Shown in pieces: positions 1 to 9,448 of a stretch of DNA of 61,057 bases (its first letter is position 1; each line of letters opens with the position of its first letter). The notes under the pieces are model-generated. The model ran no database searches. It saw only the letters and a program-made list of their open reading frames with translations, and had not been told where the DNA came from. The DNA lies in contig JAPLEZ010000037.1 of assembly GCA_026390935.1 (NCBI GenBank), positions 7,983 to 69,039 of the forward strand, written 5' to 3'. The DNA comes from Bacteroidota bacterium (GTDB lineage Bacteria > Bacteroidota > Bacteroidia > Flavobacteriales_C > GCA-002722245). Position numbers and translations under genes: made by a program.

Positions 1-496
1 GGGTAAGTATGCTGAAGCCGACTCTATTTTTAAAACGATTGAAACGCGCTACAACGCAGTGAAAGCCACCGCTAAGAAAAATGGAGTAAAAGTTATTGCT
101 GGTGAATACTACGATGGCTTTTGGTCGGTGCCGGGTTCATCAAGCTATGTTGCCATAATGGTAGAGGATGCTGGAGGAGAATATCTGGTGAAAAACAGTG
201 CTCCATCCACCATTCAAATGAACAAAGAAGCTTTTGCTGAATTATTTAAAAACGCGCAATATTGGCGAAAGTTAACGCCTATGAATTGGAAAGCACAAAG
301 TTTGCGCAAAGAAGATGTTGAAGCTGAGTTTGCTGTTTTTCCTGTTCATTTGAAAGGAATACTTTATTGTGATGTAAATAAAACATCTTACTTTGAGCAG
401 GCGCTTTTGCATCCCGATTTGGAGTTGCAGGATTTGATAACAGAGCTCAGTGGCGGCGAAGGAAAAAACTTTTATAGATTAATTCCGGTTGACTAG
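1..496 (+). CDS. ABC importer substrate-binding protein, FecB/BtuF-like (5' truncated)
   Basis: This is the C-terminal part of a periplasmic or lipid-anchored binding protein for an iron-siderophore or cobalamin ABC importer. The reading frame is open from base 2, so the start lies outside the window. About 165 residues are visible, with the GEYYDGFWSVPGSSSY stretch and the C-terminal WRKLTPMNW region typical of Bacteroidota FecB-like proteins. It overlaps the permease gene by 8 bp, and permease and ATPase follow in the same frame order expected of a three-gene importer operon. The ligand cannot be told from this fragment. The family is assigned from recalled sequence features plus context. 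Confidence 0.8.
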   Translation, partial: GKYAEADSIFKTIETRYNAVKATAKKNGVKVIAGEYYDGFWSVPGSSSYVAIMVEDAGGEYLVKNSAPSTIQMNKEAFAELFKNAQYWRKLTPMNWKAQSLRKEDVEAEFAVFPVHLKGILYCDVNKTSYFEQALLHPDLELQDLITELSGGEGKNFYRLIPVD

Positions 497-1502
497 CATA
501 AAAGACATATTGCTCAAGGAGAAACGGAAATTCCGTTTGTGGATGCTGATTTTGCTGTTGGTGATTACAGTGTTTTCTATTTTGGAACTGAGCTTAGGAA
601 GCGCTGGAATTTCTTTTGTTGAAGTATTTAGTCCGCAAAACGAATACGCTGAATTTGTTTTGCGTGAAATAAGAATTCCACGTTTGCTAACAGCCATTCT
701 GATTGGTGCAGCATTGTCTTTTTCGGGATTGGTACTGCAAACTGTTTTTCGCAATCCTTTAGTTGGTCCGTCGGTATTGGGTATTTCAAGTGGTGCTAGT
801 TTAGGCGTGGCGCTGGTGACCATGGCCGGATTTTCTTTAGGTCATTCCGATATTCCTAAAGTATTTGCGGCCATCCTATTCTCGATGTCGGTGCTATTGC
901 TTTTGTTTTCAGTGGCAGGGCGCTTTCGCGATAATGCTTCGGTACTAATTGTTGGAATGCTCATCAGTTATCTTGCAGGAGCTGTGGTGGATATTTTGAT
1001 TTTCGTGAGTGATAATGATGCTTTGAAAGAATATACTTTATGGGGTATGGGGAGTTTTTCCCGAATGAATTATGGTGAAATTTTAGTAGTTGCTACCTTG
1101 TTGTTGGTGGCATATATAATTGTTTATAAAAACCGTCATTTGATGAATTTGTATTTGATTGGTGAGTTGGATGAAGTGAATGAAAAAAGAAAAAAACGTT
1201 TGATTTTTTTACTCATCATAGTCGCAGGTATCATCACTGCTTTTGTCACTGCGTTCTGCGGCCCGATAGCATTTATCGGAATTGCAATTCCTAACTTAAT
1301 GCGCTTTGTTCTAAAAATTTCCGATCATAAATATTTGTTGCCTGGAACAGTTTTACTTGGCGCTGCGGTGGCGGTGATGTGCGACTTGCTGTCGGCAATG
1401 CCTTGGTCGGACCACTCGTTGCCGGTAAACGCGGTGACTTCACTTTTTGGGATTCCAATTATTGTATTCATGATTTTTAAATCGCGACACAAATCTTTAT
1501 GA
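489..1502 (+). CDS. FecCD-family ABC transporter permease
   Basis: Inner-membrane permease of the BtuC/FhuB/FecCD family, which moves ferric siderophores, haem or vitamin B12 from the periplasm. The 337 residues contain the expected series of hydrophobic helices, the LREIRIPRLLTAILIGAALS N-terminal motif and the CGPIAFIGIAIPNLMR motif that contacts the ATPase. Length is normal for the family. The start is a TTG that overlaps the binding-protein stop by 8 bp; an in-frame ATG exists about 50 bp further in but would remove the N-terminal cytoplasmic segment. The stop overlaps the ATPase start as ATGA. Confidence 0.92.
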   Translation: MTSIKDILLKEKRKFRLWMLILLLVITVFSILELSLGSAGISFVEVFSPQNEYAEFVLREIRIPRLLTAILIGAALSFSGLVLQTVFRNPLVGPSVLGISSGASLGVALVTMAGFSLGHSDIPKVFAAILFSMSVLLLLFSVAGRFRDNASVLIVGMLISYLAGAVVDILIFVSDNDALKEYTLWGMGSFSRMNYGEILVVATLLLVAYIIVYKNRHLMNLYLIGELDEVNEKRKKRLIFLLIIVAGIITAFVTAFCGPIAFIGIAIPNLMRFVLKISDHKYLLPGTVLLGAAVAVMCDLLSAMPWSDHSLPVNAVTSLFGIPIIVFMIFKSRHKSL

Positions 1503-2185
1503 GTTTATCAGGAGAAAATATTGTGTTTGGGTACCATAAAAAACCTTTAGTGGTGCCTTTTAGCTTTTCTGTTGAATCGGGTAAAATCATAGCGTTAATA
1601 GGTTTGAATGGTAGCGGGAAAACTACATTTTTTAAAACACTGATGGGCGGAGTTCCACTGTTGAGTGGTACTATAAAATGGGAGGGAAGAGACTTAAAAG
1701 ATTTGTCGTTTGCGGAGCGCCACAAAATATTTTCATGGCTTCCAGCGCGAAAAGTCATTGAAGAGCGCTTGAAAGTCTTTGAAATTCTTACATTTTCCAT
1801 TTCTTCCGACAGTTTCCGTGAGGATGTGCTTTCGCAAATGGATGAAGTAATTCGCTTGCTTAACCTTGAAGAATTTTTGGAGCTGCCTTACCACCTGTTA
1901 AGTGAAGGACAAAAAAAGAAGGTAGAGATAGCAGCATTGTTGATGAAAAAATCACCTGTGATCTTATTTGATGAGCCATCTGTTTTTTTGGATGTTTCCA
2001 ATCAGCTTGAGTTGGTGAAAGTCATAAAAAACTTAAGTCTTGAGAAAGGAAAAACCATTTTTATAAGTTCGCATAATTTGGATTTTTTACGAGCCTGTGC
2101 CGATGTTTGTTGGGAAATTTCGGACACCAATATTTTTATCGACAAAGATATTCAGTCGGCTTTTGCTAGGTACTTTGATAAGTAA
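1499..2185 (+). CDS. ABC transporter ATP-binding protein, FepC/FecE-like
   Basis: Cytoplasmic ATPase that powers the FecCD permease encoded just upstream. Visible motifs are Walker A GLNGSGKTT near residue 35, the signature LSEGQKKK near 137, Walker B VILFDEPS near 160 and the switch histidine in ISSHN near 190. The signature has SEGQ where most members have SGGQ, a mild variation. At 228 residues it is slightly short for FepC/FecE proteins (about 250). The ATGA overlap with the permease gene indicates translational coupling. Confidence 0.92.
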   Translation: MSLSGENIVFGYHKKPLVVPFSFSVESGKIIALIGLNGSGKTTFFKTLMGGVPLLSGTIKWEGRDLKDLSFAERHKIFSWLPARKVIEERLKVFEILTFSISSDSFREDVLSQMDEVIRLLNLEEFLELPYHLLSEGQKKKVEIAALLMKKSPVILFDEPSVFLDVSNQLELVKVIKNLSLEKGKTIFISSHNLDFLRACADVCWEISDTNIFIDKDIQSAFARYFDK

Positions 2186-2267
2186 TTCTCCATTGTTAAA
2201 AAAAAATGTTTTCGTTTCTGTTCATGGGAAAAATAAATATCTATATTGCATCATCTAAAATATACTG

Positions 2268-2639
2268 GTGATTAAAACAACAACTAGCTCCATTGAGCTT
2301 GATTCATTTGGAATTATTCAAAATACGTTTAAAACGCGATCTGCCTTTAAGCCAGTTTATGTTTTAGAACAAGCCAACACCATTCGTCAGATATTACAAG
2401 GAAAAAAAGCTCCGATCATTGTCGATGCATCAAAAGTTGATCAAATAAAGTTATCGCACTATGCTCACCTTCTAAAGGTAGAAAATATTGAATATGCTAC
2501 AGCGATAGCAGTTTTTGTGGACTCCTCTTTTCAAAGGAATTTGCTTAATTTCCTTTATGGGATCAAAAAACCGGCATGTCCGTTCAAAGTTTTTACTTCA
2601 AGGGATGAAGCAATAATTTGGCTGCAAAAATATGCGTAG
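2268..2639 (+). CDS. STAS/SpoIIAA-like small cytoplasmic protein
   Basis: A 123-residue soluble protein with no signal peptide or membrane segment. The alternation of strands and helices and the motif APIIVDASKVDQIK followed by AIAVFVDSSFQRN resembles small Bacteroidota proteins with a SpoIIAA/STAS-like fold, but no catalytic motif is visible. It begins with GTG and its last codons overlap the start of the esterase gene by 8 bp, so the two are probably co-translated. The function is not known; the fold assignment is tentative. Confidence 0.6.
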   Translation: MIKTTTSSIELDSFGIIQNTFKTRSAFKPVYVLEQANTIRQILQGKKAPIIVDASKVDQIKLSHYAHLLKVENIEYATAIAVFVDSSFQRNLLNFLYGIKKPACPFKVFTSRDEAIIWLQKYA

Positions 2640-3441
2640 TGCATTCTTGTTATTTGCTTTTGTTTTTTCCTTTTTTCACTCTTTTTCTGCCAACATTGAT
2701 CAGCGCATTGTTAAAAGTGCTTTTTTAGGAAAGGATGCTCCCGTAAGTGTTGTGCTGCCTGATTCTTATGCTAATACCGATTCATTGCCAGTAATTTTTT
2801 TATTGCATGGTTACGGTGGTGACAACAATAATTACATTGATAAAGTCAAAGATTTATTATCTATTGTGGATACTCTTGATGTGGTGCTGGTTTGCGTGAA
2901 TGGAGAAAATGCATGGTACATGGACAGTCCGTTAAAAATGGAATCTGCCTATGAGTCCTATATCATAAAAGAATTGATTCCTTTTATTTCTAAAAATTAC
3001 AAAGTATTGAAATCTGGAAGTAGTAGGGGCATTGCAGGGTTGAGCATGGGGGGCTTCGGGTCATTATACCTTAGCTTGAAGAATCTGGGTGTGTTTGGTT
3101 ACGTGGGCAGTACCAGCGGAGGGGTTGATATTTTGCCTTTCCCACGCAGTTGGGGCTTGTCGGCATTGCTTGGTGAATCTTCCGATGTTAAAACATGGAA
3201 AAATCATTCTCCTTACTATATGTTGGATCAAGTGGATGTGAAACAATTGAAATTCAAATTGGTGCTGGATTGCGGTAGCGAAGATTTCTTTTTTAAAGTG
3301 AACAACGATTTTGATGCGAAGCTCACAGAGCTGGGAGTTCAGCATGAATACTTTGTGTCGAAGGGAGCACACGACTGGATATACTGGAACAAAAGCATTC
3401 CAGTGCATTTGAATAAGTTTTGTGAAGCGGTAAAGAAATAA
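2632..3441 (+). CDS. Secreted esterase, EstD/antigen-85-like alpha/beta hydrolase
   Basis: A 269-residue hydrolase of the putative esterase family (PF00756 type). It has a signal peptide (about residues 1-19), the oxyanion-side motif FLLHGYGGDNNNY near residue 55, the nucleophile elbow GLSMGG near residue 136, a likely acid in LVLDCGSEDFFF and the histidine in GAHDWIYW near 248. This family cleaves acyl esters such as acetylated sugars, S-formylglutathione-like thioesters or siderophore esters. Following an iron-type importer, a role in releasing iron from a siderophore ester is conceivable, but that is inference only. The start overlaps the upstream gene by 8 bp. Confidence 0.85.
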   Translation: MRSAFLLFAFVFSFFHSFSANIDQRIVKSAFLGKDAPVSVVLPDSYANTDSLPVIFLLHGYGGDNNNYIDKVKDLLSIVDTLDVVLVCVNGENAWYMDSPLKMESAYESYIIKELIPFISKNYKVLKSGSSRGIAGLSMGGFGSLYLSLKNLGVFGYVGSTSGGVDILPFPRSWGLSALLGESSDVKTWKNHSPYYMLDQVDVKQLKFKLVLDCGSEDFFFKVNNDFDAKLTELGVQHEYFVSKGAHDWIYWNKSIPVHLNKFCEAVKK

Positions 3442-3468
3442 TCCTAAAAGTACTATCGTTGTTGGAAT

Positions 3469-4410
3469 ATGATGAAGCTGCTTCTTTTGTTAATCTTACT
3501 CTTTCCTAAAAGCATCGCGGCTCAAGGGGATTCCTTGTTTTTGCATTATAAAAAACTCAACGACAGCGAAACTCGACTTCCTGAATTTAAAGATTCTGAC
3601 AGCCATTTAAAGTTGAAACTACAGCAGTTGCAGGTCATTAATCAAAGTCGACAAAAATTTAAAGTGGCCAATGTTCAGTTAGATATTTTGGCTTCACGTG
3701 CAGCGAACAAAATGAGTAAAGAGGCAGCTGAAAATAATTTCAATGGGCATTTTAATCAAGCTGGCGAAAAACCATATCATCGTTATGCCTTTGCTGGTGG
3801 AAAAGATCACGTGTCGGAAAATGCTGCTGGCTATTGGACTACAGGACAATTGGATGCTGATGACGCTACGGTTTCGAGACTGATGAAGGAAATGCACGGA
3901 GAGTTCATGGCGGAAAAATCACCCAATGATGGGCACAAGAAAAACTGCATCGAGAAAATTCATAATTATGTTGGCATCGGATTTTATTTGGTAAATGGAC
4001 AGTTTCGTTACTATGAGGAGTTCGTTGATAGGTACTATACTTTTATTAGTGTTCTAGATACTATTAAGGCGAAAAAGGAATTTATTCTGAAATTAAAACC
4101 ACAGCAAGGACAGTACTTTTACTGCTTGTTCGCCTATTATGAAAAGGCATTAAAGCCAATGAGTGCCGCAGCAATTAACAGAACAAGCTCGTATGCTGAT
4201 TTTACTTCCAATATGGCCCTCGACTTGTGGCCTGCTGATCTCGCTAAATTTAGAAAAGGGGAGCAGTATGAAATCAAATTGAAGTTCACTAAACCCGGAA
4301 TTTATTATATCCAAATTTGTCAGGATGGCAAAGAGTATACTAAAGCGCCTCGCCGTGCTGCAAGCAATGGTAAATTGCAAGCCAGCGGTATTGTAATTGT
4401 GGTGGAATAG
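3469..4410 (+). CDS. CAP (SCP/PR-1) domain secreted protein
   Basis: A 313-residue exported protein with a signal peptide ending near AAQG (residue 19). The middle part carries CAP-domain features: residues of the first helix (LQQLQVINQSRQKF, LDILASRAAN), the HVSENAAGYW motif, and HGEFMAEKSPNDGHKKN followed by the VGIGFY strand. The C-terminal 120 residues look like a beta-rich accessory domain. CAP proteins are usually extracytoplasmic and bind ions, lipids or act as weak nucleases; a definite role here is unknown. It lies 27 bp after the esterase gene and may share its transcript. Confidence 0.75.
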   Translation: MMKLLLLLILLFPKSIAAQGDSLFLHYKKLNDSETRLPEFKDSDSHLKLKLQQLQVINQSRQKFKVANVQLDILASRAANKMSKEAAENNFNGHFNQAGEKPYHRYAFAGGKDHVSENAAGYWTTGQLDADDATVSRLMKEMHGEFMAEKSPNDGHKKNCIEKIHNYVGIGFYLVNGQFRYYEEFVDRYYTFISVLDTIKAKKEFILKLKPQQGQYFYCLFAYYEKALKPMSAAAINRTSSYADFTSNMALDLWPADLAKFRKGEQYEIKLKFTKPGIYYIQICQDGKEYTKAPRRAASNGKLQASGIVIVVE

Positions 4411-4425
4411 TTCCCTCTTTTTTCT

Positions 4426-4437
4426 TATTTTAGCGCC
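4426..4437 (+). promoter_or_regulatory. Possible Bacteroidota -7 promoter element upstream of ffh
   Basis: The 12-mer TATTTTAGCGCC begins 27 bp before the ffh start codon. An identical 12-mer lies at 27005-27016, 26 bp before another housekeeping-type gene. TATTTTAG differs at one position from the Bacteroidota -7 consensus TAnnTTTG. No convincing -33 TTG at the correct spacing was found, so this is a weak call supported mainly by recurrence. Confidence 0.35.
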
Positions 4438-4452
4438 TTTCAAATTTCAATT

Positions 4453-5784
4453 ATGTTCGATAGTTTATCAGATAAGTTAGATAGAGCCCTTAAAGTCCTT
4501 AAAGGGCAAGGGAAAATCACCGATATCAACGTTGCGGAAACGCTAAAGGAAGTTCGTAAAGCTTTGCTCGATGCCGACGTTAGTTTTAAGGTAGCCAAGG
4601 AATTTTGCGACAGGGTGAAGGATAAAGCGATGGGTCAAAATGTATTGACTGCCGTAAGTCCTAGTCAGTTGCTCGTAAAAATTGTTCACGACGAACTCAC
4701 CGAATTGATGGGTGGTAGCGAAAGCGACATTAACCTCAAAGGAAATCCTGCCATCATTTTAATTGCAGGTTTACAAGGTTCGGGTAAAACTACTTTCACA
4801 GGAAAATTTGCTAATTTCTTAAAAACCAAAAAAGGAAAAAACCCTTTGTTGGTGGCTGGCGACGTGTATCGTCCGGCGGCAATTGATCAATTAGAAGTGC
4901 TGGGCGCGCAAATAGGATGTAAGGTTTTCACCAATCGCGAAAGCAAAGATCCTGTTGCCATTGCTAAAGCAGCCATTGATTTTGCAAAACAAAACAATCA
5001 TAATGTAGTCATCATTGATACCGCTGGTCGTTTGGCTGTGGATGAAATGATGATGGATGAAATTGCCAATGTTAAAAAGGCGGTTTCTCCAGGAGAGATC
5101 TTGTTTGTGGTGGATTCCATGACAGGACAAGATGCTGTTCATACTGCAAAAGCATTCAATGACCGATTGAATTTTGATGGGGTTGTGCTCACTAAATTAG
5201 ACGGTGATACTCGTGGTGGTGCTGCGTTGTCAATTCGCGAAGTGGTGAACAAACCAATAAAGTTTGTTGGTACTGGTGAAAAGATGGAGGCGCTGGATGT
5301 TTTCTATCCTAAACGTATGGCCGACAGAATCCTCGGAATGGGGGATATCGTGAGTTTGGTGGAGAAAGCGCAAGAGCAATTTGATGAAGAATCGGCGCGT
5401 AAACTTCAAAAGAAAATCCACAAAAATGAATTCAACTTTAACGACTTTATAGAGCAAATCCAACAAATCAAAAAGATGGGAAACATCAAAGATTTGATGG
5501 GTATGATTCCAGGAGTTGGTAAAGCTTTGAAAGGAGTTGACATCAATGATGATGCATTCAAAGGGATTGAGGCCATCATTCAAAGTATGACGCCTAAAGA
5601 AAGGGAAAATCCAGCTTTGTTGAATGGCAATAGAAAAAAGAGAATTGCTAGTGGTAGCGGACAATCAATACAGGAAGTGAACAAATTGATCAAGCAGTTT
5701 GAAGACACTTCTAAAATGATGAAGATGATGTCCAACAAGTCTAATATGATGAAAATGATGAAAAATTTCCCTGGAATGGGGTAA
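4453..5784 (+). CDS. ffh: Signal recognition particle protein Ffh
   Basis: SRP54-type GTPase that binds signal sequences on the ribosome and delivers nascent membrane proteins to FtsY. The 443 residues show the N domain, the G domain with GLQGSGKTT (near 104), DTAGR (near 190), TKLDGD (near 246) and the closing GTGE, and the methionine-rich M domain ending in KMMKMMSNKSNMMKMMK. Length is normal. The ATG start fits the usual MFDSLSDKL beginning. It is transcribed away from the CAP gene after a 42-bp gap with a promoter-like element and is followed by folD. Confidence 0.98.
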   Translation: MFDSLSDKLDRALKVLKGQGKITDINVAETLKEVRKALLDADVSFKVAKEFCDRVKDKAMGQNVLTAVSPSQLLVKIVHDELTELMGGSESDINLKGNPAIILIAGLQGSGKTTFTGKFANFLKTKKGKNPLLVAGDVYRPAAIDQLEVLGAQIGCKVFTNRESKDPVAIAKAAIDFAKQNNHNVVIIDTAGRLAVDEMMMDEIANVKKAVSPGEILFVVDSMTGQDAVHTAKAFNDRLNFDGVVLTKLDGDTRGGAALSIREVVNKPIKFVGTGEKMEALDVFYPKRMADRILGMGDIVSLVEKAQEQFDEESARKLQKKIHKNEFNFNDFIEQIQQIKKMGNIKDLMGMIPGVGKALKGVDINDDAFKGIEAIIQSMTPKERENPALLNGNRKKRIASGSGQSIQEVNKLIKQFEDTSKMMKMMSNKSNMMKMMKNFPGMG

Positions 5785-5799
5785 TATAAATGATGAATG

Positions 5800-5857
5800 T
5801 TGAATTGTGAATGTTGAATATTCATGATTCAAAATTCAAAATTCAAAATTAAAATTT
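5800..5857. repeat. A+T-rich degenerate palindrome between ffh and folD
   Basis: The gap contains repeated words of the type GAATGTTGAAT/ATTCAAAATTC facing each other, forming an imperfect inverted repeat. The same vocabulary occurs at 28240-28306 between the carboxynorspermidine genes, so the two are probably related intergenic elements. Confidence 0.5.
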
Positions 5858-6739
5858 ATGATCTTACTCGACGGCAAAAAAATATCGGCAGAAGTTAAAG
5901 CTGAAATCAAAATTGAGGTGGATAAACTCCGCGAATCGGGAGGGAAAATCCCGCATTTGGCGGCTGTGTTAGTAGGTAACGACGGTGCAAGTGAAACCTA
6001 CGTGGGCAGTAAAGTTCGTTCTTGTGAAGAGGTGGGATTCCGCTCTTCATTAATCCGCATGGAAGCTGCTACCACTGAGGATGAGCTAATGATCGTTATC
6101 AATGATTTGAATAATAATGCGGATGTGGATGGCTTTATCGTTCAATTGCCTTTGCCGAAACATATCAACGAAGAAAATGTGACCAAAGCTATTTTGCCTA
6201 ACAAAGATGTTGACGGATTTCATCCGGTGAATGTTGGTAGAATGACCCTCGGACAACCATCTTACATTTCGGCAACGCCTTACGGTATTGTTCAAATGCT
6301 GGAGAAATATAATATTGAAACTTCAGGAAAACATTGTGTGGTAGTAGGAAGAAGCAATATCGTTGGAAGACCTATGAGTATCCTGATGTCGCAAACTTCT
6401 AAATTCGCTAACTGCACTGTTACGCTTTGTCACAGCAGAACCAAGGATTTAGCAAGCTTCACACGCATGGCTGATATATTAATTGTGGCTTTAGGTAAAG
6501 CTGAATTCGTTACGGCTGATATGGTGAAAGATGGCGCAATTGTGATTGATGTTGGCATTACCCGTGTTGCCGATGCTTCTAAAAAAAGCGGATACGCGAT
6601 CAAAGGTGATGTTAAGTTTGATGAGGTGGCTCCTAAATGTTCTTACATCACGCCGGTTCCAGGTGGAGTAGGTTTGATGACGGTGGCTTCGTTGATGAAA
6701 AACACCTTGTTGTCGGCAAAAAAAGAGATTTACAAATAG
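5858..6739 (+). CDS. folD: Bifunctional methylenetetrahydrofolate dehydrogenase/cyclohydrolase FolD
   Basis: Cytoplasmic enzyme that interconverts 5,10-methylene- and 10-formyl-tetrahydrofolate, using NADP. The 293 residues include the YVGSK motif with the catalytic lysine near residue 53, the [12 protein letters not shown] motif near 117, the nucleotide-binding [11 protein letters not shown] near 163 and [10 protein letters not shown] near 270. Length and start are standard. The TPR lipoprotein gene starts 1 bp after its stop, suggesting co-transcription. Confidence 0.97.
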   Translation: MILLDGKKISAEVKAEIKIEVDKLRESGGKIPHLAAVLVGNDGASETYVGSKVRSCEEVGFRSSLIRMEAATTEDELMIVINDLNNNADVDGFIVQLPLPKHINEENVTKAILPNKDVDGFHPVNVGRMTLGQPSYISATPYGIVQMLEKYNIETSGKHCVVVGRSNIVGRPMSILMSQTSKFANCTVTLCHSRTKDLASFTRMADILIVALGKAEFVTADMVKDGAIVIDVGITRVADASKKSGYAIKGDVKFDEVAPKCSYITPVPGGVGLMTVASLMKNTLLSAKKEIYK

Positions 6740-6740
6740 A

Positions 6741-7631
6741 ATGAAAGGCCTTTGGTTTTTAGCTGCTGTCCTTCTCTTTTCTTGCGCCGAACCAAATGCT
6801 GCTGCTGATGAAAATAAAATTCAATCACTAATAAAAACCGGCGATTGGTTGAAGGCAGAAGAGGCTATTCGATTTCAGTTACAAAGCGATTCCTCCAATA
6901 TTAAACTCCATATTTTGCTGGCAGATGTGTTGCTGAAAAAAGAAAATTTCAGCGAGTCGTTTTCATACCTGGAAAAAGCCAGAACACTTGATTCTACAAA
7001 TGTTGAAGTAAATTTAAAACTGAGTCAGTTTTATTTGTTTTTAAAAAAATGGGATCCTGCTATCGCTCGAGCCAACGATGTTTTAAAAGTAGATAGAGCC
7101 AATGCAAAGGCATATTTTTTAAAGGGAATGGCTTTCAAAGATTTTGGAGATACAACAAAAGCGGTTTCTAACTTCCAGACTTCCATTGAGCAAGATGCTG
7201 CTTTTTATGAGGCTTTTATTCAACTCGGATTGATTAGCGCTGCCAAACACGATTCCAGCGCGATTGCTTATTTCAATAATGCCTTGTCGGTAAAACCCGA
7301 ATCTTCAGAAGCCTTGTATGGCAAAGCCTGGTTTTATCAAAGTCACGGAAAATGGAATCAAGCATTGGAATTTTATCAAATGATTGAACCTGGACAAACG
7401 CACTATTTCAATGCTCAATACAATTCTGGCTATTTGTTTTTCAACGCGAAAGATTATGTTAATGCGTTGAAGTTTTTCAACGAAGCAGCTCAGCATAAAA
7501 TTCCAAAGGCGCTATATATGACCGGACTTACTTTTGAAGCGATGGGTAAAAGTGATTCAGCGCAGATTTATTATCGACGTTGCCTGTCGATGGACGCAGG
7601 ATATGCAGAGGCTAAAAAACGACTGCATTAG
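6741..7631 (+). CDS. TPR-repeat lipoprotein
   Basis: A 296-residue protein with a lipoprotein signal (lipobox LLFSC, Cys15) followed almost entirely by tetratricopeptide repeats, roughly seven, e.g. around residues 40-70, 73-105, 107-140, 142-175, 176-208, 210-243 and 244-277. TPR lipoproteins act as scaffolds at the inner or outer membrane; no enzyme motif is present. It begins 1 bp after folD. The specific partner is unknown. Confidence 0.8.
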   Translation: MKGLWFLAAVLLFSCAEPNAAADENKIQSLIKTGDWLKAEEAIRFQLQSDSSNIKLHILLADVLLKKENFSESFSYLEKARTLDSTNVEVNLKLSQFYLFLKKWDPAIARANDVLKVDRANAKAYFLKGMAFKDFGDTTKAVSNFQTSIEQDAAFYEAFIQLGLISAAKHDSSAIAYFNNALSVKPESSEALYGKAWFYQSHGKWNQALEFYQMIEPGQTHYFNAQYNSGYLFFNAKDYVNALKFFNEAAQHKIPKALYMTGLTFEAMGKSDSAQIYYRRCLSMDAGYAEAKKRLH

Positions 7632-7927
7632 TTGTAGCTTGTCAATTCTATTTCTTTTAGTTTTCATTCTTCTATTTAACATGTAGTGAAATATTCTCTC
7701 TTATTTTTTACTTCTACTTAGTGTTTTATTTACAAAAACTATTTAATATTGTAAAAAATACACGTAAATTGACGTAGAGTACGAGTATTCGCTTAGTTTG
7801 TTTATAATTTTAATTCTTTCATTTCAAGCAATTTAGGTCGTTGTTTTTTGAAAACATTGAAATTTACTTGACTTCAAACAAACTTAGTGTTATATTTACA
7901 CTTATAGAATCGCAAATAACAAAAGAT
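7632..7927. promoter_or_regulatory. Regulatory gap upstream of xylB
   Basis: This 296-bp A+T-rich gap has no gene. It holds two related operator-like sequences starting with TTAGTGT (7718 and 7884) and a weak promoter-like pair (TTG at 7769 and TAGTTTG at 7794). An open frame running from 7841 into xylB is only an upstream extension of the kinase frame and is not counted as coding. Confidence 0.55.
7884..7904. promoter_or_regulatory. Candidate sugar-responsive operator (palindrome)
   Basis: TTAGTGT, a 7-bp spacer TATATTT, then ACACTTA form an imperfect inverted repeat 24 bp before the xylB start codon. A second, half-degenerate copy (TTAGTGT then TTTATTT then ACA) lies at 7718-7734. Placement before the first gene of a pentose cluster that encodes its own Nudix-like regulator suggests an operator for that regulator. 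This is inference; no binding data are available. Confidence 0.5.
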
Positions 7928-9418
7928 ATGTTTCTACTAGGATACGATATAGGAAGTTCATCAATTAAAGCTTCTCTCTTGAATGCTGAAACAGGAGAAG
8001 CTTTAGGATCTGCATTTTTTCCGAAAAAGGAAATGGAGATGCAGGCGGTTCAACCGGGATGGGCTGAACAACATCCAGATACCTGGTGGGAAAATTTAAA
8101 GGCGGCAACTGCTGAGGTGCTTTCTAAAGCGCAGGTGGATGTGAAACAAATTAAAGCCATTGGTATCTCTTATCAGATGCATGGATTGGTGATCGTAGAT
8201 AAAAATCAAAAAGTATTGCGACCTTCTATTATATGGTGCGATAGCAGAGCTGTAAACATTGGAAATACAGCTTTTGAAAATATAGGAAAAAGCAAATGTT
8301 TGGATCATTTGTTGAATTCTCCAGGAAATTTCACCGCTTCTAAATTGAAATGGGTGAAAGATAATGAGTCTGAAACTTATGCTAAAATACATAAAGCAAT
8401 GTTGCCTGGTGATTTTATAGCTATGAAGATGACTGGCGAAATTACTACTACTTCCACAGGTTTGTCGGAAGGGATTTTGTGGGATTTTAAAGAAGAAAAA
8501 GTAGCTTCAATATTATTGGATCAATATGGAATCTCTGCAGATTTAATTCCGACGATCGTTCCGGTGTTTTCAAATCAGGGAACATTAACTGCTGATGCAG
8601 CTAAAGAATTGGGCTTGAATCCCGGAACGGTAATCGCTTATCGTGGTGGTGATCAGCCAAACAACGCCTTTTCTTTAAATGTTTTAAAAACAGGAGAAGT
8701 GGCTGCAACGGCTGGTACATCAGGTGTTATTTATGGTGTAAGCGACAAAGCTAAATACGATGAGCAATCAAGAGTAAATACTTTTGTGCACGTTAATCAC
8801 ACGGCTGAAGCTCCAAAATACGGTGTGTTGTTGTGTGTGAATGGAACTGGGATTTTAAACAGTTGGACTAAAAACAATTTGCTCGGATACAACAAGGAAT
8901 TGACTTATCCTGAAATGAATGATTTGGCTGCGAAAGCGCCAATTGGTTCCAATGGCTTGAGTATGCTGCCTTTTGGAAATGGTGCCGAAAGAATTTTAGG
9001 CAATAAAGAAATCGGTGCGCAATTATCGGGATTGAGGTTCAACTCTCATAATTTATCTCATGTATTGAGAGCTGCGCAGGAAGGAATTGTTTTCTCTTTG
9101 AATTACGGATTGGAGATCATGAAAGGTGTGGGTGTGAGTGCCTCTACGATAAAAGCTGGAGAGGGAAATATGTTTTTGAGTCCGATATTCAGCGAAGCCT
9201 TTGCAACATTAACAGGCGCTGTGGTTGAATTGTACAAAACCGATGGTTCTCAAGGCGCAGCAAGAGCCGCAGGATATGGTGCAGGAATCTACAAAAGCTT
9301 AAATGAGGCTTTTATCGGATTGAATTCGGTGCGAAAAATTGAGCCGAAGGAAAATCTCAAACAACAATATCAGGACGCATACAACAACTGGCTACAGGCT
9401 TTAACTAAACATATATAA
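7928..9418 (+). CDS. xylB: Xylulokinase
   Basis: FGGY-family kinase that phosphorylates D-xylulose to xylulose 5-phosphate. From the ATG at 7928 the protein has 496 residues, normal for xylulokinase. It starts with the ATP-fold motif LLGYDIGSSSIKASL and has QPGWAEQHPDTWW, the substrate-site MHG in GISYQMHGLV, WCDSRA, and the C-terminal GAARAAGYGAG. A longer frame opens at 7841 but would bury the conserved GYDIGSS start behind 29 non-conserved residues and cross the operator, so 7928 is preferred. The xylose isomerase gene follows after 30 bp. Confidence 0.95.
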   Translation: MFLLGYDIGSSSIKASLLNAETGEALGSAFFPKKEMEMQAVQPGWAEQHPDTWWENLKAATAEVLSKAQVDVKQIKAIGISYQMHGLVIVDKNQKVLRPSIIWCDSRAVNIGNTAFENIGKSKCLDHLLNSPGNFTASKLKWVKDNESETYAKIHKAMLPGDFIAMKMTGEITTTSTGLSEGILWDFKEEKVASILLDQYGISADLIPTIVPVFSNQGTLTADAAKELGLNPGTVIAYRGGDQPNNAFSLNVLKTGEVAATAGTSGVIYGVSDKAKYDEQSRVNTFVHVNHTAEAPKYGVLLCVNGTGILNSWTKNNLLGYNKELTYPEMNDLAAKAPIGSNGLSMLPFGNGAERILGNKEIGAQLSGLRFNSHNLSHVLRAAQEGIVFSLNYGLEIMKGVGVSASTIKAGEGNMFLSPIFSEAFATLTGAVVELYKTDGSQGAARAAGYGAGIYKSLNEAFIGLNSVRKIEPKENLKQQYQDAYNNWLQALTKHI

Positions 9419-9448
9419 ATACATTACTAACAACTTAAATCAATCGTT

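Noticed and set aside
7841-7927. Upstream extension of the xylulokinase frame
   Set aside because: Adds 29 non-conserved residues before the GYDIGSS start and overlaps the operator palindrome; the ATG at 7928 fits the family.
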